From Blastobasis lacticolella (Eukaryota; Arthropoda; Insecta; Lepidoptera; Blastobasidae): a stretch of 64,000 bases of DNA. The stretch lies in NCBI GenBank assembly GCA_905147135.1, contig LR990053.1:3112501-3176500 (forward strand). The letters run 5' to 3'. The notes under the pieces are model-generated. The model ran no database searches and was not told where the DNA came from. It worked only from the letters and a program-made list of their open reading frames with translations. Positions within the stretch are counted from its first letter, which is position 1; each line of letters begins with the position of its first letter. This document shows positions 52,560-63,508 of this stretch, piece by piece. The position numbers and the translations under genes were made by a program.

Positions 52560-52695
52560 TGGAAGAATGTAGCATTCTATTGGTGAAAGAATTTTTTAAA
52601 TCGGCCTAGTACTTTTTGAGCCTATTCATTACAAACATACAAACATACAAAAATAGGTACAAATCTTTCCTCTTTATAATATTAGTGTAGATTAT
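52560..52695 (-). mobile_element. Helitron-like repeat end
   Basis: TTTAAATCGGCCTAGTACTT, TTTGAGCCTATTCATTACAA and CAAATCTTTCCTCTTTATAA then TATTAGTGTAGAT match a frequent lepidopteran repeat terminus known from memory only. Confidence 0.4.
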
Positions 52696-52869
52696 TACTA
52701 CGTACCTAACTTAATTACCCGCCGCGATAAGAAACCCATAAAATTCTATCCTAGATTCTGTCCTATCTATCCTAGCATGTCCTCTGATAATCATACCCGC
52801 AACGTTTAACCGTTACTGGCCTTTGAAACAGTGTAGACTCTTTTTTTGTAACTCTATAATGTGTTAAGT

Positions 52870-53443
52870 GGCTGACAGACGTGCGAGTAAGTACTTGAGC
52901 GTAACGTACCCGAACTTGTGGCTCGTCGACCTTTATCGCTTGTGTATCAGCCTAAGTACGTACTTTGGAACCGCAGAGTAAGTTCGCTGGCGATCCAACA
53001 TGTTTGATTTTTGCTCGTAGCTCGCGGCTCGCGGCTTCGGCTCGCGCGTCTGACAGCGCAGCGACCCGCTAGCCGCCATTTTTTATGTGATGTATCTGGT
53101 GCTTTTACGCATAAAATTAGTGTAACTTTAATTAACTTTGTGGTTTTCTGTTGCGAAACACATACGAAATATTTACGGAATTCATAGAAAATATTTAAGA
53201 TTCTTTATTTTGTGAAACACAGGTATACATAGGTGTTCTGGATACATGAAAAGTGATCTATGCTCAGCCATATTATGCAGTACAAAACATAGAGGTCAGT
53301 TAATACATTAATTACTAATAAAAAGTTATTAAATATATAAAGTCAAATATTGTCACTATAATAAATTGTAGGAGTCTAGTATTTGTAAGCTGAGTAAGTT
53401 CGTGAACTTAAAACCGCGTTCTTTAAGTTCGTACGTCTGTCAC
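52870..53443. mobile_element. Candidate terminal-inverted-repeat element
   Basis: The left end GGCTGACAGACGTGCGAGTA and the reverse complement of the right end, GGTGACAGACGTACGAACTT, share GACAGACGT-CGA and further dispersed similarity (CCCGAACTTG against CACGAACTTA). The interior has a CpG-rich core (CTCGCGGCTCGCGGCTTCGG). No transposase is seen and the target duplication is unclear. Confidence 0.45.
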
Positions 53444-54235
53444 CGATATGAGATCCCTCTTGAACCTGATTTAGTCCACTATACATGCCTTAAAGTATCC
53501 AAAAGAATATATTATTTTCGGATCGTACGTTTAACCACCCATTTGTAACTTTCATGAGGATAGGTAAGTCTGTTGCCCTTTCATTGCAACAAATTGAAAT
53601 TCCACAAGTTACGCAGCAGCTCATCTTGTTACTCGTTGCTGCAAATTTCCGTGGTAACGCCGCAGTGTTATTTGCACTTGCAAGCTCGCCTAATCAGCTT
53701 CAGCAAATTCTAAGAGCAACGCTGCTCTAAGAAATTCTCTCTAGTCTAGGTAATGAATTTAAATTGAAGGTAGTGCCAAAAATGTTTATGAATGAATGAA
53801 TGAAATATTTTAATTCAAGTATCAGGACTCATATGTGGTTAGTAACATCTTTAAATTAGGTTAGTAACAATTATCTTTTATCTTATCAAGTTTAAAAATG
53901 TCATAATAATTTAGTAGGTATGTCATATTTTACATGTCATCTTACGTTAAATCACTTCTCCATCCACGCTTAGTGACGTGCATCAAACAACAATGGCCTA
54001 CATATAAGCTGTCTAGCCTGTTCGCTAACATGGCCAGGACGCTGTTGGAGCTGGCCCTCACTCTTCGCACAAGTGAATGCTTTATGCTGGCAGTTGTTTA
54101 TTTTATCCTCTTACAAAATGTTTAAATAATTACTTAATTATCTGAAGGTTTTCAGATAGCGCTACTGAAACGTGAGCACGTGAGGTCTGATGTCAAAATA
54201 AAGCCCTGTTTTTGATTAGAAAAAAGTTATCATAA
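53444..54235. other. No gene recognised
   Basis: Short frames only. A GAATGAATGAATGAAATATTT block near 53,790 resembles a LINE tail. Confidence 0.35.
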
Positions 54236-54590
54236 TCATCTTGGCGTTAATGTCCCGGTTATGCTCTCGCGGACGAGGGCTCAGGGTCTACTTTGACCAT
54301 GATCCAGGATATAGAAGATCAGATAATTACAGGGGAGCAGCTGAAATTTGTCCGGGACCCTGGTACCAGGGGAACCTGACTAGATTTAATCATGGTTACA
54401 CATTCGGTCGCCTGCATGTGCAGGTTTTATCAGGATGTTTTCCCTTATCGTAAGAGCAGCGGTTAGTACTCAAGTAATGTACATAACTCAGAATAGAGTC
54501 ATTCTTACATGGTCACAGATTCGACCCCGGTACCTCTCGCTTACGAGCCTGAATACCTTAACCACTCGGCCACCAGAGCTCCTAAAATGT
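54236..54590 (-). repeat. SINE family A, full length
   Basis: From ATCTTGGCGTTAATGTCCCG through TGGTACCAGGGGAACCTGAC to the B box GATTCGACCCCGGTACCTC and head TTAACCACTCGGCCACCAGA. Confidence 0.88.
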
Positions 54591-55129
54591 TTGAATGTAT
54601 TAGGTATTCATTAAACTGAATTTATACAGAAACAGTGAAATAAATAAATGCCTTCGTTACATGTTACTGCCAGTCTTGCACTCTTCCTATTTACAGTTCC
54701 AGACAAACGCGTACGTGAAATAATGAAATTCTATCTCACGATGTTTTTCCATTGTACCACAGAATACGTTGTACTACAAGTATAGGTTCTCATAAGCCAG
54801 TACCGCATCCGCTTCGTTGTCTTCCCTTTGGTTGAAAAGTACTACTTGTTTCCTCGAAGGTGAACCTCGCCAGGCTGAGGGTGTTTGCGTACGCATGGTA
54901 CAGTGTGAGGAGATTAGAGGAGGAATAGGGACAAAAAAGCGGAAGAGAAGGGAGGGAAGCAGGATGGGAGCATCGCTCACGTGCATTCGCCAGATCTAGA
55001 GGTATTCTAATATAAAATTAGACTATGTCACCCTGATACGAATGAATTAAAAATTAACTGCTATCTCATTCATCAATATAGGCTTAGTAGTTTTAAGGGC
55101 ATAGGTAGAACATGCAATCTATACATAGT
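54591..55129. other. No gene recognised
   Basis: Overlapping frames on both strands at about 54,775-55,000 have no recognisable domain. Confidence 0.4.
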
Positions 55130-55305
55130 ATAAAACAAAGTCCCTTCCAGTCGTCTATCCCTATGTACGCTGAAATCTTTCTAACTACTCAACAAATTTT
55201 AACGTAATTTTCATCAATAGATACCTAGAGTGATTCAAGAGGAAGGTTTAAATTTAAAAAAGGGTAGGTAAAGTGTACGCGAACATGTTGCGCCAGGTCC
55301 ACTAC
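55130..55305 (+). mobile_element. Repeat family D (Helitron-like)
   Basis: TATAAAACAAAGTCCCTTCC, CTACTCAACAAATTTTAACG, AGAGTGATTCAAGAGGAAGG, ending TTGCGCCAGGTCCACTACT. Confidence 0.6.
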
Positions 55306-55439
55306 TCACATATATTTAGCTAATATCACAACGCTTCCATTTGATTTTGTCGTAGTCGTCTCTTGCAACTGGGAGTGACGGCTTAATATTCCCTTTGTCG
55401 TTGCATGTCGGATATGGTGAACATATACTATTTAATTCC

Positions 55440-55640
55440 TATATGACGTGCTATTAGTAAGTCTTAGAGGAATTTAATAAGTCATCCAGCTCTTGGTGTG
55501 CCTTTCTGCTTTGTCTTTTTCCAGTGTAATAATACTGTTTCAATTAATACCTGTTGTGTTGTTTTCCTTATGTCAATATTGTATACCTGTTATTCTGCAC
55601 AATAAACTGTTAAATAAATAAATAAAAAATATAAAACCGT
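55440..55640 (+). mobile_element. LINE 3' end
   Basis: It ends CTGCACAATAAACTGTTAAA then (TAAA)n, the same terminus as at the window's left edge on the minus strand. Confidence 0.6.
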
Positions 55641-55751
55641 TTATTATACCTATCTCCCACATAGCACAGAACATTTGGGCACAATATCTGGCATAACACA
55701 GTACTTAGATTTGTTTAACTCATTCCATTCTACAATTTAGCAGGTCGGGTA

Positions 55752-55835
55752 GTGACAGTGTTAACAGGAGAACCTCACTAGATTGGATCATGGTTACCTA
55801 CACATTCACTCGCCTGAATGTGCAAGTTTTCATGG
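55752..55835 (-). repeat. SINE family A, internal fragment
   Basis: TTAACAGGAGAACCTCACTA, GATTGGATCATGGTTACC and CTCGCCTGAATGTGCAAG belong to the family body. Confidence 0.65.
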
Positions 55836-56009
55836 CGAAGGTTACTGCTACATTACATCATTATTATCAGTATCGGATTCATGGTTAGTAGGAATTGAAG
55901 TTGATCATAGATAGATCATAGACGCTATTATGATACGGTGCGAATGAGGAGTATTAATGGAGAATATACACAAAATACTTATGCAATTTTGAGTAGGCAT
56001 TGTCGGTGC

Positions 56010-56055
56010 CCTTTGTGTGACTAATGTCTATAGGCAGCAGGTGACTACCTTCTTT
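56010..56055 (+). repeat. Repeat family E scrap
   Basis: ACTAATGTCTATAGGCAGCA and GGTGACTACCTTC. Confidence 0.45.
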
Positions 56056-56934
56056 ATAATATACTTTACTTTAATTATATTTGTACCAAGACGAAGGCAT
56101 ATTAAGATTGTCTCTAGTTCTGCATTCTCGGTGGATGGAGCGACTGTTCCTTGATTCTATTTGAAGATACGAGTATCCAGCTATGCTTTGAAGCGAATCT
56201 TCAACATAATATGCATAATAATGTTTACTGAGAGATTTATACAACATTGTTTATGCAGAATTATGCAGTAAGTGTTTGTATAACATGAACCAATTGGGTC
56301 TGAAATAAAAAATAGTCCTGTTTATTTAAAAATTAAGCATGTTGTAAACTATTGTTTGGTTTTATATAATGATAAACTAAATAAGTGGTTGTCTACTTAA
56401 ATCTCATGCTCTCACACATCCCTATAAATTAGAGTTGCAATATTGTTCTTATATGCAATTATACTTAAATGGATCTCATCGATTGTAACTTGTATTGTAA
56501 GCCTAGCAAAACCAATTAAAATTTAATATTAGCTTTATTCTAATAGCTCACCACACCCACACAACACAACACTATCGCCACACGACTGGCTCTTTTTAGG
56601 AGTATCCTTCAGAAACGTTGACCGTAAATCAGTTTGCAAAAAGTCTTAATACATTTCATCTAGCCTTGAAGGTGGCCATCAGCATCTCGAAAGTGACTAG
56701 TATTTATAGCCAAAACTGTAACAACCAGAACAACCAGCGGTAAGCCCGGTTGGGCCTGCAAGAAAAACCTACACTTTGCTCAAATGCAAGTGTTGCCCTT
56801 GCACCCAATAGGCGTCCTATGGGTGGCGGTGATTGCTTCCCTCCACCACCTAAATATCTGAACAACCACGATTTTAAAACTTTATATCAATTGCAGACGA
56901 CTCACATGATTCCTTATCGATATTTAAGTAATGG
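56056..56934. other. No gene recognised
   Basis: AT-rich, with one 68-codon chance-like frame that runs into the next SINE. Confidence 0.4.
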
Positions 56935-57275
56935 AGCGTCGGTGGCTGAGCGGTAAGGGTATCCGATTCGTAAGCGAGAGCCCATGTGACCAATGACTTT
57001 TATGACTTATGTACATTAGTTAAATACTAACCGATGCTGAGGTAAAGAAAACATCGTGATGAAACCTGCACATTCAAGCGACTGAATGTGTAACTATGAT
57101 TCAATCTGGTCAGGTTCCCCTGGTAGCAGGGTCATGGATGTCAAGGATGGCAGTCGCTCCACTGTAATTACTTGATCTGCCAAATCCTGGATGAAGGTCA
57201 AGGCGGACCCCGAGCCCTCGCGGGCGCGCGAGAGCACAACCGGGACATTAACGCCAAGATGATAATGATGATGTA
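56935..57275 (+). repeat. SINE family A, near full length
   Basis: Head GGAGCGTCGGTGGCTGAGCG; the B box is deleted. The body GAAAACATCGTGATGAAACC, GGCAGTCGCTCCACTGTAAT and tail AACCGGGACATTAACGCCAA then GATGATAATGATGAT are intact. Confidence 0.88.
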
Positions 57276-58082
57276 AGTTAAACACTTTTATTCTGAAAAC
57301 TTTGACTCTTGTTTTTTTTTTCTCTTTTGTCATTAAGTTAATGCTAGATGCTAGATGATTATAGAATGCTTGATGGTTTGATACTCGAAATTTTAAACCG
57401 CTGTTTTGTTATTGACATTTCAACCTTGAATGTACTTTTATAACTAAATTTCATTGCTGTAAAACTGTTTGGAAATAAATAAATAAAATAAAACATGAAT
57501 TCTGCTCAGACACAAGGCACAATATTTGACCTTACTACTCGGGCCCTCATTAAACTTGGCATCGTATGACAAGCGACATTATCTGGCAATCCTGTGGCTA
57601 ATAAAACAAATTTTATGGGCCATCTAATATAGTATTAACGACTACGTTGTACGCAGCATATGTAAATTGAGGGATGGTTAGCCCAGCCTCGGTGCTTGCC
57701 AAAACATGTCAAGGCGGATGTAAATTTGGTTACAGGAATCTGATTTAACGGGTAGATGTTACATTGACTGATAAAGGTATTATGGCCATTCGCCACCAAA
57801 ATATGCAACCGGAGGAGATGCGCAGATTCATGTCAAAGAGCCTTCCAAAACCTGGAGCAGGATCAAAAATCTAGCTTCAATTAATTTCAAATCTACATAA
57901 TCTCATAAAACCTATTAGGTTATAGTGTTTGTAGCCATTCATACAACTAAGAATGACTCCTGTCTGAACACGATAAAGTAGTAGCAAACGATTATAGATT
58001 TTTTCGGCTATGAGGATTGTGCAATAATAACTTAATGTAACGTAAAAGGATATCATGTAATGTCCGGCGAGTAATTATCACA
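57276..58082. other. No gene recognised
   Basis: Around 57,465-57,490 GGAAATAAATAAATAAAATA is LINE-tail-like. Nothing else is recognised. Confidence 0.35.
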
Positions 58083-58275
58083 AACCTCTTACACTCGTGG
58101 GTATCATTCAAGGGTTCTAATGTTTTCCAGGTAAAAAATCTAGAGTCTCCATAAGCTGAAAAATAGGCAGCAGTACATATTCTCCAACTCGCCTGCCAAG
58201 CGTGGAGATTACAGCAATAACCTCCTCTTGCGTGGGAGACTGCCTACCACGGACTGTTATGGGCTGTGATGATGA
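58083..58275 (+). repeat. Repeat family C copy, 5'-truncated
   Basis: CCTCTTACACTCGTGGGTAT, TCTAGAGTCTCCATAAGCTG and ACGGACTGTTATGGGCTGTG then ATGATGAA. Confidence 0.75.
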
Positions 58276-58679
58276 ACGTAAAAAAAATGAAAATCTCAGA
58301 AACCTCCAAGTCATGAGCAGTTATGATCTACTTCATGTACATAATATGTATGTAAACTATTTATTGCTTAATACATACAGGAGATACAGAAATAATTTTA
58401 CATGACAAAGGCGGGCATATCCCACAATAGGATTTCTTCCAGCTAACCTTATACAGTCTGAAAGGACATCTAAGAAACGGTGGAGGCTATATTGAGCTCA
58501 TCGTATTCCTGTATTGTTTATGAAAACATTCTTGCTGCCTAAGGGTAAGAATAACTCAAAACATTCTGTGTTCTTTTCATAGTTGCTAGGTCCACGACAT
58601 TGTGTAGTATCCAACATCTATCACGAATGCCGCCTTTAGGCTGTAATTATGTCAAAAGAGAAAACTTATGAAGAATAAA

Positions 58680-58766
58680 CATAATTTTAAAACAAACCAA
58701 CAAATTGAAAAAATCGTAGTCTAATTAGATTTTTTCAATTTGTTGGTTGGTTTTAAGTTTATTATG
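58680..58766. repeat. Long hairpin (foldback)
   Basis: The left arm 58,680-58,715 and right arm 58,728-58,766 pair over about 35 bases; the inner AACCAACAAATTGAAAAAAT and C are perfect. The loop is 12 bases. No flanking duplication is evident. Confidence 0.85.
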
Positions 58767-59156
58767 TTCACTTATCATAATCAATATAAAAGAGATTTTA
58801 CTACTATTATAATTATAAGTTGATAGTTATGACGATGGTTACTGTTCTATTTTTAAATTATTTCCAATGTCAATCTATTGTAATTTAGAATTTAAAGTTG
58901 GTTTCATTTATGTTTTTAGACTATGTTTACCATTCATACGTTTTTCTATGTTGTCCATTTAATTCAAGAGAATATTTTTAAAAATGTTTAGTAATGCCGT
59001 TATCTAAGCCGCTTGTCCCCACTTAGTCCGTGGCTAACAAGATCTAGTTAATGGAGTAAAATTGGAACTCGTTGAGAATTTTATCTTAGAGATTTCTATA
59101 TGGCAAGGTGTACCGTAATGATGTGCTCGTGAAATTGCAAAAAAATCTGGTATTTC
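58767..59156. other. No gene recognised
   Basis: No ORF or recognised repeat. Confidence 0.4.
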
Positions 59157-59410
59157 ATACATTTTGGTAGAATTGCTTCTCAATTTTATATAAAACAGCT
59201 GACTTTTTTTTCGCGATTTCAGACTTGGTGCCTGAGTATGTTTGTCAGCATGAGCACATGCATGCGGTACCGCTGTACTGTTTTATACATTTTGGCAGAC
59301 CTAGTTTTCAATTATATATGACACAGCTGACTTTTTCCTGATTTCAGAGTTGTTTCCATAGTAAAAGTTGTTTCTTATCACAAGCACATGCGAACGGTAC
59401 CCCTTGGTAT
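59157..59410 (+). repeat. Two-copy tandem repeat, about 128-bp period
   Basis: ATACATTTTGGTAG, TTCTCAATTTTATATAAAAC, CAGCTGACTTTTTTTTCGCG and GAGCACATGCATGCGGTACC in the first unit recur as ATACATTTTGGCAG, TTTTCAATTATATATGACAC, CAGCTGACTTTTTCCTGATT and AAGCACATGCGAACGGTACC. Confidence 0.8.
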
Positions 59411-59684
59411 CATGAATTTGAAGCCTGTATTTGATAATGACATCCAATGTAAACGACATACGGTTATTTTTCCAACTCCAGAGATGTAGATACCCAGCTA
59501 GTTACCTTTCTAACAAGCCTTACCTTTGTTGGAACTAGTAATCGATAGAGACTGCCGGTATAGACAGAGTCTATTCTTGAGTGTATGGATTGCTGTTAAT
59601 TTTGGAGTTGTTTGGTTATGCAATCTCTGGGTCTCTAGTTCCTGCAACGATTGCATTTTATAACATACTACTACATTGCCGCCA

Positions 59685-60066
59685 TGTACCAATGACCTCT
59701 TCTGAATTATGTTACCGTAAGAGCATCGGTTAGTGTTCAACAGTTTTCAGTTTCAGTGTTTCCCTTAGGAAAACATCATGATAAAACCTGCACATTCTGC
59801 CGACTGAATGTGTAACCATGGTAAAAATCTTGTCAGGTTCACGGATCATGGTCAAGGCGAACCCCGAGCTCAACCGGGACATTTAGATTTAGATTTCATT
59901 TATTTCCCAAAAGTAAGTACAATTTATTTATGATCATATTCGATATGTCAAAAATGTGTGTTCAGTTAGGGATGTATGTATGTATGTATGTATGTAAACT
60001 CTTTATTGCGTATAACTACATAAAGAACAATAACAAAAGGGATCGTCAAGACATTAACGCCAAGAT
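59685..60066 (+). repeat. SINE family A, interrupted 16 bases from its end
   Basis: It starts at CCGCCATGTACCAATGACC (end of the head) and runs to AACCGGGACATT (59,883). The last bases AACGCCAAGATGATT resume at 60,056. GACATT is duplicated at the break. Confidence 0.85.
59884..60049 (-). mobile_element. LINE 3' end inserted in a SINE, with 6-bp duplication
   Basis: The 166-bp insert is flanked by GACATT (59,878-59,883 and 60,050-60,055). On the minus strand it contains TTATACGCAATAAAGAGTTT followed by (ACAT)6 at 59,972-59,996, so it is the end of a LINE with a microsatellite-type tail, plus extra sequence to the left. Confidence 0.7.
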
Positions 60067-60092
60067 GATTTTTTGATTATTATAAAGAGCAT

Positions 60093-60186
60093 AAAGTACA
60101 TAAAGATTAGGAAATGATATGTTACATATATATATAGCATAGTAACAAAGTACATAAAGATTAGGAAATGATATGTTATATATATG
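60093..60186 (+). repeat. Two-copy tandem repeat, 54-bp period
   Basis: AAAGTACATAAAGATTAGGA then AATGATATGTTA and (TA)n occurs from 60,093 and again from 60,147. Confidence 0.85.
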
Positions 60187-60199
60187 TCGGAGATGATCA

Positions 60200-60560
60200 T
60201 GAGTCTCTTAGTCCATCTCTTTGGCCTGGATGTCGACAGGTGCGCCACCTGACGGGTGGTTTGCAACTATTATGACAACGTCACAAGCAGCATGGCGGCG
60301 AGTCGCCGCCAGCCGGCGACGGCAGCCGCAAGGATATTGAGACCAAGAACTAGAATCTATTCCAGAGTAAAGAAGCGTAAATCCTGATGCGTTAAAGAGA
60401 TGCGTGAAAGCTCCAGAAAATAGAAGCGTGAGTGCAAGATGTACTGTTAACAATGTGTAGGGAATCAAGCTGTGCGTACGTGGCAACTAGCAAGAGCCCC
60501 GGCGCAGCGTCCGCGGATCAGCCTGATGAGATTGGCCATGGGTGGTGGAGGATTTTGCAA
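60200..60560. other. GC-richer block, unclassified
   Basis: It includes ATGGCGGCGAGTCGCCGCCA and AGCCGGCGACGGCAGCCGC, the first with a local palindrome (GGCGGCGAGTCGCCGCC). A minus-strand frame ends VANHPSGGAPVDIQAKEMD. I cannot assign it; a LINE fragment is possible. Confidence 0.3.
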
Positions 60561-61160
60561 ATAACCCGCGGGATTCGGCTACAATTGTAAACTCGTAAAT
60601 GTGGCTTTAATTTGACAATACATTCTTGATACCCCTTTATTGCTACGAAATCCCGATAAATACGTTCTGATGGCCATTACTCGCTCATGGGCGAGTCTTC
60701 TCCAGTCTTGTCCCGACATATATATATGTCGTCGCGTGAAGGAAAGGGGTGTATCAGGATCATTGTCATCAGGGTGGTGATATCAGTATTAGATCGTATT
60801 CGTCCAGATAAATTAAAGAAAAGGTTCACATTTACTCCACTGTATTTATTCCATTTCATTTTTGCACATCACTTATAATATTACTAGAATTCAGAGTGGT
60901 ATTACAAATGTAGGCAGTTGAGGTAATTTACTTTCTTATTTCAAAGGTGATTTTAAAATTACTTTATTTTTAAACGTAAATAACACTTTCTATAAACGAA
61001 CTTCAAACGTAAACAAACGAAATGTGGAGACAGTTTCAAGACGCGTCACTCCTCGGTCGCGTCACTCCTCCTTGTAGGAGGCCTGGCCTACTCACGCTGC
61101 ATCTTCCGGTACGTGGTCGCCACTCGAGAACTTTTACTGACCTATCGGCCTTTTGTTGTT
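60561..61160. other. No gene recognised
   Basis: Short frames; a GCGTCACTCCTC duplication at about 61,042-61,070. Confidence 0.35.
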
Positions 61161-61164
61161 TTAT

Positions 61165-61240
61165 ACTTACTCTACACCTACCCTACATCTACTCTACACC
61201 TACCATAGAGCTATCCTACACCTACCATACACCAACCCCA
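61165..61240 (+). repeat. Degenerate 12-bp tandem repeat
   Basis: Units of the type CTACACCTACCC/CTACATCTACTC are repeated about six times. Confidence 0.75.
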
Positions 61241-61689
61241 ATATACATTTTTTCTTTCATACAAACCTAGCCGTGACAAATACAATTTCTTTTACTGAGT
61301 TGGCTTAAGAATATTGTGTCTAAACATTTTCATACAAATTCCTTTGCACTATATTATGGCCCCACATCCATGCCGTTTCGAAGACTGAGAGTGGTTCCAC
61401 GGAATTAAACCTGTTCCAGCCTACGAGTATTACCTTGGCAAGTCATGTGCTCCGATTTCTCCCTTTGGCTATAATAAGGACAGAAAATTTGAATATGTAG
61501 TATACAAACCATCTTTCCTATCTCTTTACATAGTAGGTATTACCATTATACTTACATATCTGGCATAGTGATGGAGTTATCTCAGCAGGATATTTTTTGT
61601 TTTTATTTTTATACAGTTTTAATATTAATGGCTAAAGTGGTAGTGGGCATAGCTCAAAGAATATGATGACTGATGGGCACTAAAGTTTT
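61241..61689. other. No gene recognised
   Basis: No ORF or recognised repeat. Confidence 0.4.
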
Positions 61690-61850
61690 AAGATAGGGCA
61701 CAAGGTTAACCGACGACCTGGTAAAGATCACAGATACCAGCTGGAAACGGAAGGCACAGGACCGGCCTTTGTGGAGATCTCTGGAAGAGGCGTATGCCCA
61801 GCAGTATTTCAGCTGATATGTTGATTATGATGATTATTAACAGCTGTAGT
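61690..61850 (+). mobile_element. RTE-type LINE 3' end
   Basis: GATCACAGATACCAGCTGGA, GAGGCGTATGCCCAGCAGTA and a tail TTGATTATGATGATTATTA match the end at 32.43-32.58 kb. Confidence 0.7.
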
Positions 61851-62231
61851 TTAATCTATCGCAATTAAATTTATTTATTTATTATAAATTATTTCCGAAA
61901 CTTTATCTTTATAATTACCATAGGCATAAAGGAGAACAGGCTAGTAGCTGTGTTTCATAATATATATGTAACAAAACGGGCGTCTGTTGGGGCTCATCTG
62001 GTTCTTAAACTTAAATGTTTCCTGGTCAGTTTGATGAGTAATAGTTCTGACTACTTCAATTCCTATTTACTAAGGAAATATTTATTATTACAATACTATT
62101 CAGAATATTCCAATGTTTACCGTTCGGTAATGACAGCTGACAGATGACAGCCAGGATCTAATACGAGCCCTAAACGTCAAGCTGACACATTCGGTTGGCG
62201 CTCGTGGAACAGGAAGCCACGTGGGGACGTG
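61851..62231. other. No gene recognised
   Basis: One 65-codon frame without a domain. Confidence 0.4.
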
Positions 62232-62720
62232 AATGAGCAGTTTTCCAATAGGTATCTAAAGCATTCCAAACCACTCACTAGATGGCGCCCTGACAGTTTT
62301 GGTAATGAGGAGTTTTCCAATAGGTAGCTAAAGTATTCTTAACCTCTTACCAGATGGCGGCCTGACAATTTTGGTAATTGATAATCGCTTGAAAAAGGTT
62401 CTTAGCAAAGGAGATATAAACACTGGGTACGTTGTATTGGATAATATTGTATTTATCAATAGTTTTCAACCATTTTAGAGGTTGTAATAAAATGGAACAT
62501 AGTGCCTATTCATAAAAATATATCTTTATACATTTCGTTCAATCTTTAAAAGTTATGTTTATATTAATAAACATTTTATTTTTAGGTTTAGTATTAGATG
62601 GCTGCATGATATCACTGCCAAAATCATACAGATTTTAAAACAATTACCAGAATTGTAGGAGCGCCATCTATTGATGCTTTTTGAAATCAACTGTCAATAC
62701 CTACTGGAAAACTCCTCATT
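62232..62720. mobile_element. Candidate foldback/MITE with about 77-bp inverted arms and a duplicated left arm
   Basis: The left arm 62,304-62,380 begins AATGAGGAGTTTTCCAATAG and ends GACAATTTTGGTAATTG. The right arm 62,641-62,720 is its imperfect reverse complement (CAATTACCAG ... GGAAAACTCCTCATT). A second copy of the left arm precedes it at 62,232-62,303 (72-bp period). All arms contain AGATGGCG or its inverse. The core between the arms is AT-rich and non-coding. Confidence 0.75.
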
Positions 62721-63064
62721 GCTGAGCGATTTAGTTCGAATATCTAAATCTTACATTGATTGCCCTTAAAAGCCTAACCTTTTTCGGTCTAAGGAGTTGC
62801 CAATCATTATTGTTTATAATTAATCTTATTAAAAGTTGATACTTGTATTGTCCATAACTATTTTATTTTAATCCTACTTCTGAATCCTATTTACTTTCTA
62901 CAAAATACACCAGTACTCTAAAAGAATTCGGGTTACTAAACTTGACAAAATTAAAGATAGAGCTAGGCTAGTTGTAGTTGTAGTTGTAGCTAGGCTACAA
63001 ATTTTCTATTTTATAAATGCGCGAGGCCGTGATACGCTGCTGTAAGATTAGCTGAGAAGTAAGC
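62721..63064. other. No gene recognised; short (TAGTTG)n run
   Basis: GTTGTAGTTGTAGTTGTAG lies at about 62,970-62,990. Confidence 0.45.
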
Positions 63065-63190
63065 TTTTTTTTATAACACTAAGGTGGCAAACAAGCTTAC
63101 GGTGGTAAATAGTCACCCCAGCTTATTTGTAATACCAGGGACATAATCACCGCGTTGCCGATCCCGTAAAAAAATAATTCACCCCTTTCA
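63065..63190 (-). repeat. Repeat family F
   Basis: T-run, ACACTAAGGTGGCAAACAAG, CTTACGGTGGTAAATAGTCA and CGCGTTGCCGATCCCGTAAA, close to the copy at 9.6 kb. Confidence 0.6.
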
Positions 63191-63438
63191 TTCCACAACA
63201 TTAGTGTGCGTGGGACAAAGTTCCTGTATTTGTTCCTGTAGCTGCATAAATTGTACCTTTAATTGCCACAATAAATTGCTAAAAACAAATTTAAAATATA
63301 AAAATGTTAATTGCTCCTTGCATAGTCACTGATTTCCAGATCCGCCATTGTTCCAAAACTATAGCGAATTATGAACATTAGAAATTTATGAACGCTTCAT
63401 TGCCATGAAATTGTCGAGTTATGAATATTTAGCATGAA

Positions 63439-63446
63439 TATTTAAA
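63439..63446 (+). promoter_or_regulatory. Probable TATA box of MBF2-like copy 2
   Basis: TATTTAAA in GAATATTTAAAGAAAATAG lies 70 bp upstream of the ATG and is conserved with copy 1. Confidence 0.6.
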
Positions 63447-63508
63447 GAAAATAGCGGCCACTGAAAAGGCATTCGTAATAACGCGATCACAACCTACCAA
63501 GTATCAGG

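Noticed and set aside
60208..60486. 92-codon minus-strand frame
   Set aside because: It has no recognised domain, and its end lies in a GC-rich block that may be LINE-derived; support is too weak for a gene call.
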